Source: Halomonas sp. PR-M31
GTDB lineage: Bacteria; Pseudomonadota; Gammaproteobacteria; Pseudomonadales; Halomonadaceae
Length of the DNA stretch: 64,000 nucleotides
Assembly: GCF_001039575.1 (NCBI RefSeq)
Contig: NZ_JIBT01000001.1
Location: 163,611-227,610, forward strand
Direction of reading: 5' to 3'
Under the pieces are notes generated by a model. It was given only the letters and a program-made list of their open reading frames with translations, made no database searches and was not told the DNA's origin. Shown here one piece after another: positions 1 through 7,995 of this stretch (its first letter is position 1; each line of letters begins with the position of its first letter). The translations under genes were made by a program, and so were the position numbers.

Positions 1-308
1 TGACACCGGAACAAATGAAGGCGCAGCTGCACGCATCTTTACAGCAGGCAGGCCTTCAGGCCTTGATAGGGCTGGGCGTGCCTCAGGCAACCCTCGAACA
101 AGGGCTGCAGGTCAAGGCGTTCTATGAGCAGGCCAGCAATAACATGCTCGTGGCCAGCGAAAAGGACGGCTGCATCAAGATGGTAGGAAAGAACGGTGAA
201 GGAACCTGCGTGCTGTCGTTGCAGTTTCAAGCGCCGGCTCAGCTATTCAACTCAAACAGGCCCTTGTTCGCCGATGCCTATGTACCGCCGGGCTATTTTG
301 GTCTGTAG
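1..308 (+). CDS. Small protein of unknown function, start at or beyond the left edge
   Basis: The frame is open to the left edge. The first two bases, TG, would complete an ATG if the preceding base is A, giving a 102-residue protein that begins MTPEQ; an internal ATG at 15 would give 97 residues. I see no signal peptide, membrane segment or known motif. The first half is rich in Ala, Leu and Gln and is probably helical; the end is Pro- and Tyr-rich. A strong terminator follows 37 bases after the stop, so this is the last gene of its transcript. I do not recognise the family. Confidence 0.6.
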   Translation, partial: TPEQMKAQLHASLQQAGLQALIGLGVPQATLEQGLQVKAFYEQASNNMLVASEKDGCIKMVGKNGEGTCVLSLQFQAPAQLFNSNRPLFADAYVPPGYFGL

Positions 309-344
309 GCATTCTGCAACTCAATCTCGTTATGAATCACAACG

Positions 345-370
345 ACTCCGCCTTGATAGGCGGAGTTTTT
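345..370 (+). terminator. Rho-independent terminator
   Basis: A perfect 8-bp stem (ACTCCGCC at 345-352, GGCGGAGT at 359-366) with a 6-base loop runs into five T. It ends the transcript of the small gene at the left edge and separates it from the hglS operon. Confidence 0.85.
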
Positions 371-468
371 CGTTTGTCTCTTGCTGGCGCTCTCAAGATT
401 GAATTGAGCGCGTGTACCATAGAGGGTATTCAATAACCCCCGAACAACAGATTGATGAGGCAAGATGC

Positions 469-1860
469 ATGAACAGCACAACCTTCGTCTCCAGCGACGA
501 GATTCGCAACCGTTTCTCTCAGGCCTTATCCGCCATGTACCAGACGGAGGTGCCCCATTACGGCACGCTGCTGGAGCTCGTCGAACAGGTCAACCAGGAA
601 ACACTGGCGGCCAACCCCGTCCTTGCCGAACGTCTTGAATCCGATGGCGAGTTAGGACGGCTGGACGTCGAGCGCCATGGCGCCATCCGCGTCGGCACGT
701 CGGAAGAACTTGCCATGCTGCGCCGGCTGTTCGCAGTGATGGGTATGCAGCCGGTGGGTTATTACGATCTTTCCGAGGCCGGCGTGCCGGTGCACGCTAC
801 CGCATTTCGACCCATCGACGAGGCAGCGCTCGAGCGCAATCCCTTTCGCGTGTTTACCTCCTTGCTGCGCCTGGAACTGATCGAGAGTGTCGAGCTGCGC
901 GAGCGAGCATCCGCCATTCTCGCCGAGCGCGACATCTTTACCCCGGGCGCTCGGGAGCTTATTGCGCTCCACGCAGAACAAGGCGGTCTCAGCGACCCGC
1001 AAGCGGATCGTTTCGTGGAGGAGGCGCTGGAGACCTTTCGCTGGCATCAGGACGCCACCGTGGATATCAAAACCTATCAGGCGCTGCTCGAGGAACACCG
1101 CCTGATCGCCGACGTGGTCTGCTTCCGCGGGCCGCACATCAACCATCTGACGCCACGTACGTTGAATATCGACGAAGCCCAGCGGCGTATGCCGGATGCC
1201 GGCATGAATCCCAAGGCGGTGATCGAGGGCCCACCCCGGCGCGACTGCCCGATCTTGCTACGCCAGACCAGTTTCAAAGCTCTAGAGGAGTCGGTGCGTT
1301 TTAACGGCGAGCACCAGGGCACCCATACCGCCCGCTTCGGTGAAATCGAGCAGCGCGGTGCGGCGCTGACCGCCAAGGGCCGAGCCCTCTATGATCGTCT
1401 GCTGGCAAGCGCCCGCAAGCAAGCCGCAGGTCTTGATAACGACGCCCATCAACGAACGCTAGCCGAGGCCTTCGCTGAGTTTCCGGATAGCGAGACGCAG
1501 CTTCGCCGCGAAGGTCTGGCCTTCTTCGATTATCGGCTCACCGATAAAGGACGTGATGAAGGAGCCGAATGCGGCGAGGAAAAGGAATTGGAAGCCTTGA
1601 TCGAACAGGGGCTGGTCAGCGCCCGCCCGATCACCTACGAGGATTTTCTGCCGGTGAGTGCGGCGGGTATCTTTCAGTCGAATCTCGGCGGCAGCGAGAA
1701 CGGCGCCTATGCCGGTAATGCCAACCGCGAGGCCTTCGAGGCAGCATTGGGTGTACCCGTGACCGATGAGCTGGCGCTATACGAAGCCCTTGAACAGTGC
1801 TCGATCAAGCGGGTGCGCGAGTGCCTGGCCAAAGCCTCCAAACTTGAAATCGATGGTTAG
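469..1860 (+). CDS. hglS: 2-oxoadipate dioxygenase/decarboxylase (DUF1338, HglS/YdcJ family)
   Basis: Predicted Fe(II) enzyme that turns 2-oxoadipate into D-2-hydroxyglutarate in the D-lysine/pipecolate branch of lysine breakdown. The 463-residue length matches the family. From the ATG at 469 the protein carries H70, R74, H226 and E294, the same numbers I recall for the metal ligands and substrate arginine of the Pseudomonas putida enzyme; this supports both identity and start. GAGG at 457-460 is correctly spaced, while the in-frame ATG at 412 would add 19 residues without family support. The gene heads a probable operon with an E1 dehydrogenase 56 bases downstream and an acyltransferase. The biochemical role is known from the family; its link to the two partners is not. 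Confidence 0.92.
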   Translation: MNSTTFVSSDEIRNRFSQALSAMYQTEVPHYGTLLELVEQVNQETLAANPVLAERLESDGELGRLDVERHGAIRVGTSEELAMLRRLFAVMGMQPVGYYDLSEAGVPVHATAFRPIDEAALERNPFRVFTSLLRLELIESVELRERASAILAERDIFTPGARELIALHAEQGGLSDPQADRFVEEALETFRWHQDATVDIKTYQALLEEHRLIADVVCFRGPHINHLTPRTLNIDEAQRRMPDAGMNPKAVIEGPPRRDCPILLRQTSFKALEESVRFNGEHQGTHTARFGEIEQRGAALTAKGRALYDRLLASARKQAAGLDNDAHQRTLAEAFAEFPDSETQLRREGLAFFDYRLTDKGRDEGAECGEEKELEALIEQGLVSARPITYEDFLPVSAAGIFQSNLGGSENGAYAGNANREAFEAALGVPVTDELALYEALEQCSIKRVRECLAKASKLEIDG

Positions 1861-1916
1861 GGTTTGCCCACCTGCCATGCAAGGGTCAGCGAAACCGATC
1901 AAGGAGCCAAACAACA

Positions 1917-4115
1917 ATGAATCCTTTTCCTCTGGAAGAGCGCCTGTTCGAGGTACTGCGCGACGGCGACTGGCCGAGCCCCGCCCAGGCGTGGCGCCTC
2001 GATGAAGTGGGGCTGACGGCGCCGATGCTGGCGGAGTTGTTCGAGTCCCAGGTGCTCAGCCGCCAGCTGGACCTGCATGCCCGGCGCCTGCAGGCCCGCG
2101 GCGAGGCGTTCTACACCATCGGCAGTTCTGGCCATGAGGGCAATGCCGCAATCGCCGCCGCGTTTCGTGTCACGGATCCGGCATTCCTGCACTACCGCGA
2201 TGCGGCCTTTCTGATCCAGCGCAGCAAGCAGCTGCCCGGCCAGACGCCGACCTACGACATGCTGCTGAGCTTCGCCGCCTCCAGCGAAGATCCGATCTCC
2301 GGTGGTCGCCACAAGGTATTGGGTTCCAAGGCGCTCAACGTGCCGCCTCAGACCAGCACCATCGCCTCCCATCTGCCCAAGGCGGTGGGCGCCGCCCATG
2401 GCCTCGGCCTGTGGCGTCGCATCCGCGGGTCGGGGGAGTGGCCAACGGACAGCGTGGTGCTGTGCAGCTTCGGCGATGCTTCCTTCAACCACTCGACGAC
2501 CCAGGGTGCCCTCAACGCGGCGGCCTGGGCGGCCTATCAGGGCACGCCGATGCCCCTGGTCATGATCTGCGAGGACAACGGCATCGGCATCTCCACGCCG
2601 ACCCCCGCCGGCTGGATCGAACAGAGCATGCGCGGCCGCCCAGGATTTCACTACATCAGTTGCGACGGGCTCGACCTGCTTGATACCTACCGCGCCGCCC
2701 GCGAGGCAGAGCGCTTGGCGCGCCGCCTCAAGCAGCCGGTGTTTTTGCACATGCACTGCGTGCGCCTGATGGGTCACGCCGGCTCCGACGCCCAGCAGTC
2801 CTACCTGACGGCGAAGCAGATCAAGGCCTTTGATGCCCGCGATCCGTTGTTGTACAGCGCCAGTCTGTTGATACGTCATGGCGTGCTCGAACCCGAGACC
2901 ATTCAAGCGCTTTATCACCACATCGGCGGACGGGTGGCGCAGGTCGCGGAAGTGGCGATTCGTCAGCCCAAGCTGGAAAGCGCCGAGGCGGTGATGGCCT
3001 CCATCGTTCCGCCGCATCGCCCCAGCCGTCGCCAGCCCATCGAAGCTGAGGTGGATGCAACGCCGGCCACCATGGCCCGGCTGCTCAGCCAGACCCTGTA
3101 TCGGCTGATGGAAGCCTATCCGCACCTGGTCATGGCCGGGGAGGACATCGGCCGCAAGGGCGGCGTCTACGGCGTAACCCAGCGGCTGCAGGCCAGGTAC
3201 GGCGCCTATCGCATCATCGACACCCTGCTCGACGAGCAGAGCATTCTGGGGCTGGGCATCGGCCTGGCTCAGAACGGCTTCGTGCCCATCGTCGAGATCC
3301 AGTTCCTGGCCTATCTGCACAACGCCGAAGATCAACTGCGCGGCGAGGCCTCTACCCTGAGCTTCTTCTCGAAAGGGCAGTACACCAACCCCATGGTGAT
3401 ACGCATCGCAGGTCTTGGCTACCAGAAGGGCTTCGGCGGGCATTTCCACAACGACAACGCCATCGCCGTGCTGCGCGACATTCCCGGTCTGCTGGTGGCT
3501 TGCCCCTCGAACGCCGCGGATGCGGCGGGCCTTTTGCAGGAGGCGGTGCGCCTGGCGGACGAGGAGCAGCGCATCGTGGTGATGCTCGAACCCATTGCCC
3601 TCTATCACTGTCGCGATCTTATTGAGGAAGGCGATCAGCGCTGGTGCTTCCCTGATCCCGGGCCGGAGTATCGTCTGCCCGTGGGGTCCCTGGGCCAGTG
3701 GGACGAGGGGCACGACCTGGCGATCGTCACCTATGGCAACGGCGTCTATCTCACCCATCAGGCTCGGGAGCGGCTCGAGGCCAAGGGCATTGCGCTTCGC
3801 ATCATCGACCTGCGCTGGCTGACGGCGCTGGATCACGACGAGCTCCACCGCCGGGTGGCCGACTGCGCCCAGGTGCTGTGCGTGGACGAATGTCGCCGTA
3901 GCGGTTCGCCCAGCGAGGAAGTCATCACCGGCCTGGTGGAGCGGGGCATGGAATCCCATCGTCTGCACCGCCTGACCGCCGAGGACAGCTTCATTTCCCT
4001 GGGACCGGCGGCGACGGTCACGCTGCCCTCGGTCGCGGCGATTTGTGAGCGTGCCGAAGGCCTTGTAGCCAGGCAGACCGCATCTGAACGCACCGCAACA
4101 GGGAGCCGGACATGA
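1917..4115 (+). CDS. Fused E1 alpha-beta thiamine-diphosphate 2-oxoacid dehydrogenase
   Basis: A 732-residue protein joining both halves of a branched-chain-type 2-oxoacid dehydrogenase E1. The alpha half (to about residue 380) has the TPP-binding run starting GDAS near residue 186 and ending in EDNGIGIST. The beta half, from about residue 385, has GEDIGRKGGVYGVT and the GHFHNDNAIA loop. E1 enzymes decarboxylate a 2-oxoacid and pass the acyl group to a lipoyl domain. No E2 (lipoyl acyltransferase) or E3 gene is nearby, so the acceptor is unknown. AAGGAG at 1901-1906 supports the start. The stop overlaps the next ATG by 4 bases (ATGA), so the acyltransferase is translationally coupled. The true substrate cannot be read from sequence; isobutyryl- or acetyl-type acyl formation is possible. 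Confidence 0.85.
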   Translation: MNPFPLEERLFEVLRDGDWPSPAQAWRLDEVGLTAPMLAELFESQVLSRQLDLHARRLQARGEAFYTIGSSGHEGNAAIAAAFRVTDPAFLHYRDAAFLIQRSKQLPGQTPTYDMLLSFAASSEDPISGGRHKVLGSKALNVPPQTSTIASHLPKAVGAAHGLGLWRRIRGSGEWPTDSVVLCSFGDASFNHSTTQGALNAAAWAAYQGTPMPLVMICEDNGIGISTPTPAGWIEQSMRGRPGFHYISCDGLDLLDTYRAAREAERLARRLKQPVFLHMHCVRLMGHAGSDAQQSYLTAKQIKAFDARDPLLYSASLLIRHGVLEPETIQALYHHIGGRVAQVAEVAIRQPKLESAEAVMASIVPPHRPSRRQPIEAEVDATPATMARLLSQTLYRLMEAYPHLVMAGEDIGRKGGVYGVTQRLQARYGAYRIIDTLLDEQSILGLGIGLAQNGFVPIVEIQFLAYLHNAEDQLRGEASTLSFFSKGQYTNPMVIRIAGLGYQKGFGGHFHNDNAIAVLRDIPGLLVACPSNAADAAGLLQEAVRLADEEQRIVVMLEPIALYHCRDLIEEGDQRWCFPDPGPEYRLPVGSLGQWDEGHDLAIVTYGNGVYLTHQARERLEAKGIALRIIDLRWLTALDHDELHRRVADCAQVLCVDECRRSGSPSEEVITGLVERGMESHRLHRLTAEDSFISLGPAATVTLPSVAAICERAEGLVARQTASERTATGSRT

Positions 4116-5167
4116 GTGAGCTGACCCCACCAACCCCCAAGGAACGCCTGCTGATCGTCTGCCCCGGGCGCGGCACCTACAACCAGGCGGAGTGGGGCTC
4201 CTTAACGCGCCACGCCGCCGGCAGCGAGTGGCTTGCGCGCTTCGATGCGCTGCGCCGCGAGCAGGACCAGCCCACCTTGAGCGAGCTCGACGGCGAGACC
4301 CCGTTTCGCCTGAGCCTGCACGGGCGTGGCGATCACGCCTCGCCGCTGATCTACGCCTGCGCCCTGGCGGACGTGCTGGCCATCGACCGGGAGCGCTACG
4401 AGATCTGCGCCGTGACCGGCAACTCCATGGGCTGGTACATCGCCCTGGCCCTCGGCGGCGCGCTGTCACAGGACGACGCCTTCACCCTGATCAACACCAT
4501 GGGTCACCTGATGCAGACCACCCTCAACGGCGGTCAGCTGCTCTACCCTTGGGTCGACGACCAGTGGCGGCCCCAGCCCGAGCATCGCCGGGAACTGCTG
4601 GCGCTGATCGAGAGACTGCACGGCCAGGACGGCAGCGAGCTTTATCTCTCCATCGACCTTGGCGGCATGCTGGTGTTCGGCGGCAACGAGGCGGGTCTCA
4701 AGCGGCTCAGCGAGGAACTCCCGTCGCTGGAGCGTTTTCCCCTGCGCCTGCATCAGCACGCCGCCTTTCACACGCCGATGCAGGAAGGCGTGAAGGCCGA
4801 GGCCAGAACGCGCCTGCCGGCGACGCCGTTTCAGGCGCCCGAAGTACCGCTGATCGACGGCCGCGGCAAGCTCTGGACCCCTTGGAGCACCGACCCCGAA
4901 GCACTGCGGGACTACACCCTCGGCGAACAGCTGGTGACGCCCTATGATTTCACCGCCGCCCTCAAGGTGGGCGTGCGCGAGTTCGCCCCGGACCGCATCG
5001 TCATTCCCGGCCCCGGTTCTACTCTTGGTGGCGCTGTCGCCCAGACGCTGATTCAGCTCAACTGGTGGGGACTCGACAGCAAGGCGGCCTTCCAGACCAT
5101 GCAGCAGAGTGAGCCAAGGCTGATCAGTATGGGGATAGAGGGGCAGCGGGAGTGGGTGGTGGGGTAG
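4112..5167 (+). CDS. FabD-like acyltransferase without the malonyl-selecting arginine
   Basis: A 351-residue protein of the acyl-carrier-protein S-acyltransferase fold. The nucleophile elbow GNSMG places Ser105, and AAFHTPM places the catalytic His220, as in FabD. Two FabD features differ: the N-terminal GQGSQ-type loop reads PGRGTYN, and the position of the carboxylate-binding arginine (motif RGxLMQ in FabD) reads MGHLMQ, with Met130. Malonyl selection by that arginine is established for FabD; its loss here suggests a substrate without a free carboxylate. The gene overlaps the E1 gene by 4 bases. No ketosynthase or carrier protein gene is nearby. It might transfer the E1 product, but that is inference. 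Confidence 0.75.
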   Translation: MSELTPPTPKERLLIVCPGRGTYNQAEWGSLTRHAAGSEWLARFDALRREQDQPTLSELDGETPFRLSLHGRGDHASPLIYACALADVLAIDRERYEICAVTGNSMGWYIALALGGALSQDDAFTLINTMGHLMQTTLNGGQLLYPWVDDQWRPQPEHRRELLALIERLHGQDGSELYLSIDLGGMLVFGGNEAGLKRLSEELPSLERFPLRLHQHAAFHTPMQEGVKAEARTRLPATPFQAPEVPLIDGRGKLWTPWSTDPEALRDYTLGEQLVTPYDFTAALKVGVREFAPDRIVIPGPGSTLGGAVAQTLIQLNWWGLDSKAAFQTMQQSEPRLISMGIEGQREWVVG

Positions 5168-5279
5168 GGCATGGGCAACTGGCTGTTTGGGATCAAAATG
5201 GCGCTCAGATAAATGCAGTCGCGTGTTCAAGTCAATAAATGAGCTGGCGATCTAATCACTGTTAAGCCTAGAAATCACG

Positions 5280-5771
5280 ATGAGTCTCGTCGAAATATTA
5301 GCTCTTTTTGCAGCGATGGCAGCTTTAGCGCTAGTTCCCAGTACTAGCGTCGCCTTAGTCGTTGCTCGCTCCTGCTCTGCCGGATTCTCAAACGGAAGTG
5401 CTGTTGTGGTGGGAATTGTCGCCGGTGATCTTGTCTTTGTGTTTTTAGCTGTTTTGGGAATGGCAGCGCTTGCAGAAGTCGTGGGCAGCTTTTTCTCGGG
5501 GTTACTCCTCACTCTCGGTGATGTAAAGGCTATATTTTTCTACGCGAGCTTGTTCCCTGCCTTTGTTAATTTGGCCACTATCGGAACATTGGATATAGCA
5601 ATAATCGCAGTGATAACCATAGTCGCAGTTGGTGGTGTCAAATTGGGCTATGCCTATTTCGCAGGGGGTGTTGCGTCATTTGCCACTAACTATAGAGCAG
5701 AACGAGCAGTTAAAGTTACGGCTGGTGGTTTAATGGTTGGAGCAGGATCGTATCTGATAGCAAAGGCTTAG
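5280..5771 (+). CDS. LysE/RhtB-family exporter lacking its central segment (probable remnant)
   Basis: The 163-residue product starts like a LysE/RhtB amino-acid exporter (PSTSVALVVARS, about residues 20-31) and ends like one (the LGDVKAIFFYASLFPAF stretch, in place of the usual NPK motif, then two more hydrophobic segments). Family members are about 205 residues long. The stretch of about 40 residues holding the third membrane segment and its following loop is absent, while the frame remains open. Base composition is clearly more AT-rich than in the operon before it, and there is no good ribosome-binding site. I read it as an internally deleted exporter gene of foreign origin that may be non-functional. 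A short natural variant is the alternative. Confidence 0.6.
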   Translation: MSLVEILALFAAMAALALVPSTSVALVVARSCSAGFSNGSAVVVGIVAGDLVFVFLAVLGMAALAEVVGSFFSGLLLTLGDVKAIFFYASLFPAFVNLATIGTLDIAIIAVITIVAVGGVKLGYAYFAGGVASFATNYRAERAVKVTAGGLMVGAGSYLIAKA

Positions 5772-5836
5772 CAATTGGCTGTACAGCGACCGGTTTTCCG
5801 CCGTCTGCAGCTCTAAACCGGCGCGTGAGCCGGGCG

Positions 5837-6109
5837 TTAGGGTTGGTCGTAATGCCCTCCAATAGCGAAGATGTAAATCGACCTGTCGTCGAACCGGTAT
5901 ATGAGCCTGTCTTTTTGCGAGATACGCCTTGACCAAAAGCCTGATAAGTTATGTTTAAGCGGTTCAGGTTTGCCGATGCCGGACGCTGGATCATCAGAGC
6001 GGAGCATTTCCTTCAAAAGTTTGCAGAGAGCCTTATGCAGCTTTTTGTCTTTCTCACGTATTTTTTCATAGGCTTCCCAAGTGCTGCCTTCAAATACCAG
6101 TGATCTCAT
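5837..6109 (-). CDS. yoeB: YoeB-type mRNA interferase toxin
   Basis: A 90-residue Txe/YoeB-family ribosome-dependent endoribonuclease. It carries the family signature KPEPLKHNLSGFWSRR at residues 47-62. The residues matching the catalytic set of Escherichia coli YoeB are present: E49, R68, H86 and Y87. It overlaps the end of the antitoxin gene by 20 bases, the usual antitoxin-first order. It should cleave translating mRNA when the antitoxin is degraded. The toxin extends three residues past the usual C-terminal HY. Confidence 0.93.
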   Translation of the reverse strand: MRSLVFEGSTWEAYEKIREKDKKLHKALCKLLKEMLRSDDPASGIGKPEPLKHNLSGFWSRRISQKDRLIYRFDDRSIYIFAIGGHYDQP

Positions 6110-6362
6110 TCATCTGCTCATCATCAGGTGAGTATCCTTTCCCTTTGCTGTGAGTATCGAGAGAGGCTGCAATCTGTTGCATCAGATCTTGGTTCTGAAG
6201 AACATGTAAGGTTTCTTGTTCTCTTTCCCAGTCGTCGGCGCTCATGACCACGAAAGCCTCTCCGGCACGACGTGTCACCTTTAGAGGTTCGTGCCTGGTA
6301 ATGACTTGCTCTACAAGGCTTTTCAGGTTGTCTCTAAATTTGTTCACGCTGACAACGTCCAT
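6090..6362 (-). CDS. yefM: YefM-type antitoxin (Phd/YefM family)
   Basis: A 90-residue antitoxin with the Phd/YefM fold: the N-terminal DNA-binding half begins VVSVNKFRDNLKSLVEQV and continues to GEAFVVMSADDWER near residue 52. The acidic C-terminal part should wrap and neutralise YoeB. The gene precedes and overlaps yoeB. Two GTAC cores lie 13 bases apart just upstream (6377-6380 and 6390-6393), similar in kind to the paired palindromes bound by the E. coli YefM-YoeB complex, so autoregulation is likely. Confidence 0.92.
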   Translation of the reverse strand: MDVVSVNKFRDNLKSLVEQVITRHEPLKVTRRAGEAFVVMSADDWEREQETLHVLQNQDLMQQIAASLDTHSKGKGYSPDDEQMNEITGI

Positions 6363-6376
6363 GACTTTACCATTAC

Positions 6377-6393
6377 GTACGGGATTTCAGTAC
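6377..6393 (-). promoter_or_regulatory. Candidate YefM-YoeB operator
   Basis: Two GTAC cores (6377-6380, 6390-6393) sit 15-31 bases before the yefM start, beside a TATAGT hexamer (6400 down to 6395 on the minus strand). E. coli YefM binds paired TGTACA palindromes at about this spacing. The match is short and therefore only suggestive. Confidence 0.35.
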
Positions 6394-6571
6394 GACTATA
6401 TCGCAATAGCCAGGACAAGGCCAAGCACAGCGACAATCTTTTCGTTGCGGTCTTGTCTCCACTCCAAGAGTGGGCATGCTGCAAGCGTCAGCGCCTGATC
6501 GAAATTGGCTTGACGCGACATGAGTTTTTGCACGATCTTGCCGCGAGGCTTGTGAAAGGAGTGTATCGTCC

Positions 6572-7006
6572 ATGAATCTAAGGTCATCCAATCTTGTTGT
6601 TGGTGCATTGCTATTCACCTCCATAGCATTGGCAGGATGCGTCAACGGTGGTGCTTCAGGCTCCAAAAATTCGAGCGTCAGCCAAGCCGGTGATTTGCAG
6701 TTTGAACAAAGGACTTACCGCTATACCTGCGATAACAATCAGGTAATAGAAGCAAGATACGTGACAACGCAGAAAGGCAACGAGGATGGCCCCGTTCTTC
6801 TTGTACTTCACTACAAGGATCAGCTCTTTGGCCTTGCGCCTGCCGTATCGGCCAGTGGCAGTCGTTATATCGGCCATGCAGGGTTAACGACAGGTTCCGG
6901 CTTGGAGTGGTGGGGAAAGGGCAGTGACGCATGGCTGAGCCGCTTCACCGGTGACAATGCCCAGGAGACTGAACGACTGCAAACCTGCCGTCTTGATAAG
7001 TCTTGA
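6572..7006 (+). CDS. mliC: MliC/PliC-type c-type lysozyme inhibitor lipoprotein
   Basis: A 144-residue lipoprotein with signal peptide and lipobox LAGC (Cys23). The mature part matches the MliC/PliC domain: YTCDNNQVIEARYV near residue 51, the LAPAVSASGSRYIG stretch near 88 and GLEWWGKGSDAWLS near 108, with the paired cysteines (YTC and QTC). MliC proteins bind and block c-type lysozyme in the envelope and protect against host or predator enzymes. AAAGGAG at 6555-6561 supports the start. It stands alone between two toxin-antitoxin pairs; no operon partner is visible. Confidence 0.88.
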   Translation: MNLRSSNLVVGALLFTSIALAGCVNGGASGSKNSSVSQAGDLQFEQRTYRYTCDNNQVIEARYVTTQKGNEDGPVLLVLHYKDQLFGLAPAVSASGSRYIGHAGLTTGSGLEWWGKGSDAWLSRFTGDNAQETERLQTCRLDKS

Positions 7007-7155
7007 ACGGTACGCTCAAGGCGTCATGTGTAGATATGTAGAAAGGTTTACTCAATAAAAATGAGATATGAGCGCTCTGCTGCTTACTGTCGACGGTGGC
7101 AGCAGAGTCTGTCAGATGAAATCATCGCGTGGAACGAAGCAAAGCGCTATGGTCG

Positions 7156-7563
7156 TCACCTGACTTCCTTGGTACCGGGCAGGGCAAGCGCGCGGTTATC
7201 GAAGGTATAGGTTCCCGAGTACGGCTCGCCTTTCGAGCGTGCAAGATAGGCGGCTTTTCTGGCAATCAAGGCATCCGGGAAATCTGCATTCGTTTGCCGG
7301 TAATCCTGCAAAGCCTGCCATACCGTCTCGTCGTCTTCGAACATCAGCGTCGGTTCTTGTAGCAAGCATTCGATGGCATCGATCAACGCTTGCTTGTCGG
7401 CACGATACTTCTTGCCTTTCAATGTCCAGAGCGTTTCGACAAGCACGATATCCGTTATCAGTACCAGTGTTTCGCCTTGGATCAACGCCTTGGCTCGGTG
7501 CGTTTGGGCCTCATCGTCCTGCAATAGATAACGCAAGAGCACATTAGTATTGATGGCGATCAC
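7156..7563 (-). CDS. PIN-domain (VapC-like) toxin with Asp-to-Asn at the first catalytic position
   Basis: A 135-residue PIN-domain protein, starting GTG and overlapping the antitoxin stop as GTGA. PIN RNases use an acidic cluster that binds Mg or Mn. Here the family opening, usually I-D-T-N, reads MIAINTNVLLRYL, so residue 5 is Asn (codon AAT). The other acids are present: E43 (VETLW), D97 (FPDALIA) and D122 (YTFDNRA). The change may make the toxin weak or inactive, or it may be a sequencing error (AAT for GAT). The neighbour is an AbrB-type antitoxin. Confidence 0.85.
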   Translation of the reverse strand: MIAINTNVLLRYLLQDDEAQTHRAKALIQGETLVLITDIVLVETLWTLKGKKYRADKQALIDAIECLLQEPTLMFEDDETVWQALQDYRQTNADFPDALIARKAAYLARSKGEPYSGTYTFDNRALALPGTKEVR

Positions 7564-7817
7564 GTCGCCGATTTCCGGTTGGCATCACGCTGTTCCACTG
7601 CTTCTTGCAAGGAGTCTTCATCGCTGAGGGAAGGGTCTCCCGAAAGATGGGCAAGCGCGCCCTCGGCTGCACCAACGTGCTGTCTCATCAAGGTGATTTG
7701 ACCGTCGTGGATGAACACCTTGACCTTGTCGCCGGGCGTGATGCCTATCTCCCGACAGAGGTCAATGGGTAGCGTGATTTGCCGCTTCGAGCTGACGGTA
7801 GCTAGAGTCTTGGCCAT
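7560..7817 (-). CDS. AbrB/MazE-type (SpoVT-AbrB domain) antitoxin
   Basis: An 85-residue antitoxin whose N-terminal half is a swapped-hairpin AbrB DNA-binding domain (ATVSSKRQITLPIDLCREIG, then GDKVKVFIHDGQITL). The acidic C-terminal half should bind the PIN toxin. I choose the ATG at 7817 because AAAGGAG sits 8 bases before it; an in-frame ATG at 7838 would add seven residues without a site. The stop overlaps the toxin start. An inverted repeat at 7864-7885 is a likely autoregulatory operator. Confidence 0.88.
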   Translation of the reverse strand: MAKTLATVSSKRQITLPIDLCREIGITPGDKVKVFIHDGQITLMRQHVGAAEGALAHLSGDPSLSDEDSLQEAVEQRDANRKSAT

Positions 7818-7863
7818 AGGATTCGCTCCTTTACGCATCAGGATGAATAAACGCTGAGTATGC

Positions 7864-7885
7864 TTTACTTTTTGCGAATAGTAAA
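7864..7885 (-). promoter_or_regulatory. Inverted repeat upstream of the AbrB/PIN pair
   Basis: TTTACT (7864-7869) and AGTAAA (7880-7885) form a 6-bp inverted repeat with a 10-base spacer, 47 bases before the antitoxin start. On the minus strand the same stretch gives TTTACT, 17 bases, CATACT, a weak -35/-10 pair, so the repeat would overlap the promoter as expected for autoregulation. Confidence 0.4.
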
Positions 7886-7995
7886 TTTCAAAGCGATGTC
7901 AGCAAATTCATCAATGGACAGCAGCGGTAGCTGATAGGGGAAAGGCAAACTGTTAGGCTGCTCACACCAACCGTCACCGGCCTCGTTAACCCGAC

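Noticed and set aside
1899..4469. Very long minus frame of 856 codons opposite the E1 gene
   Set aside because: It is the mirror of a GC-rich plus-strand gene with full E1 motifs; its product is a low-complexity Arg/Gly/Ala-rich string with no family likeness.
4466..5230. Minus frame of 254 codons opposite the acyltransferase
   Set aside because: No start site or motif; the plus frame has a catalytic Ser/His pair and operon overlap.
6291..6575. Plus frame of 94 codons over yefM and the mliC leader
   Set aside because: Opposite strand of yefM and without family likeness.
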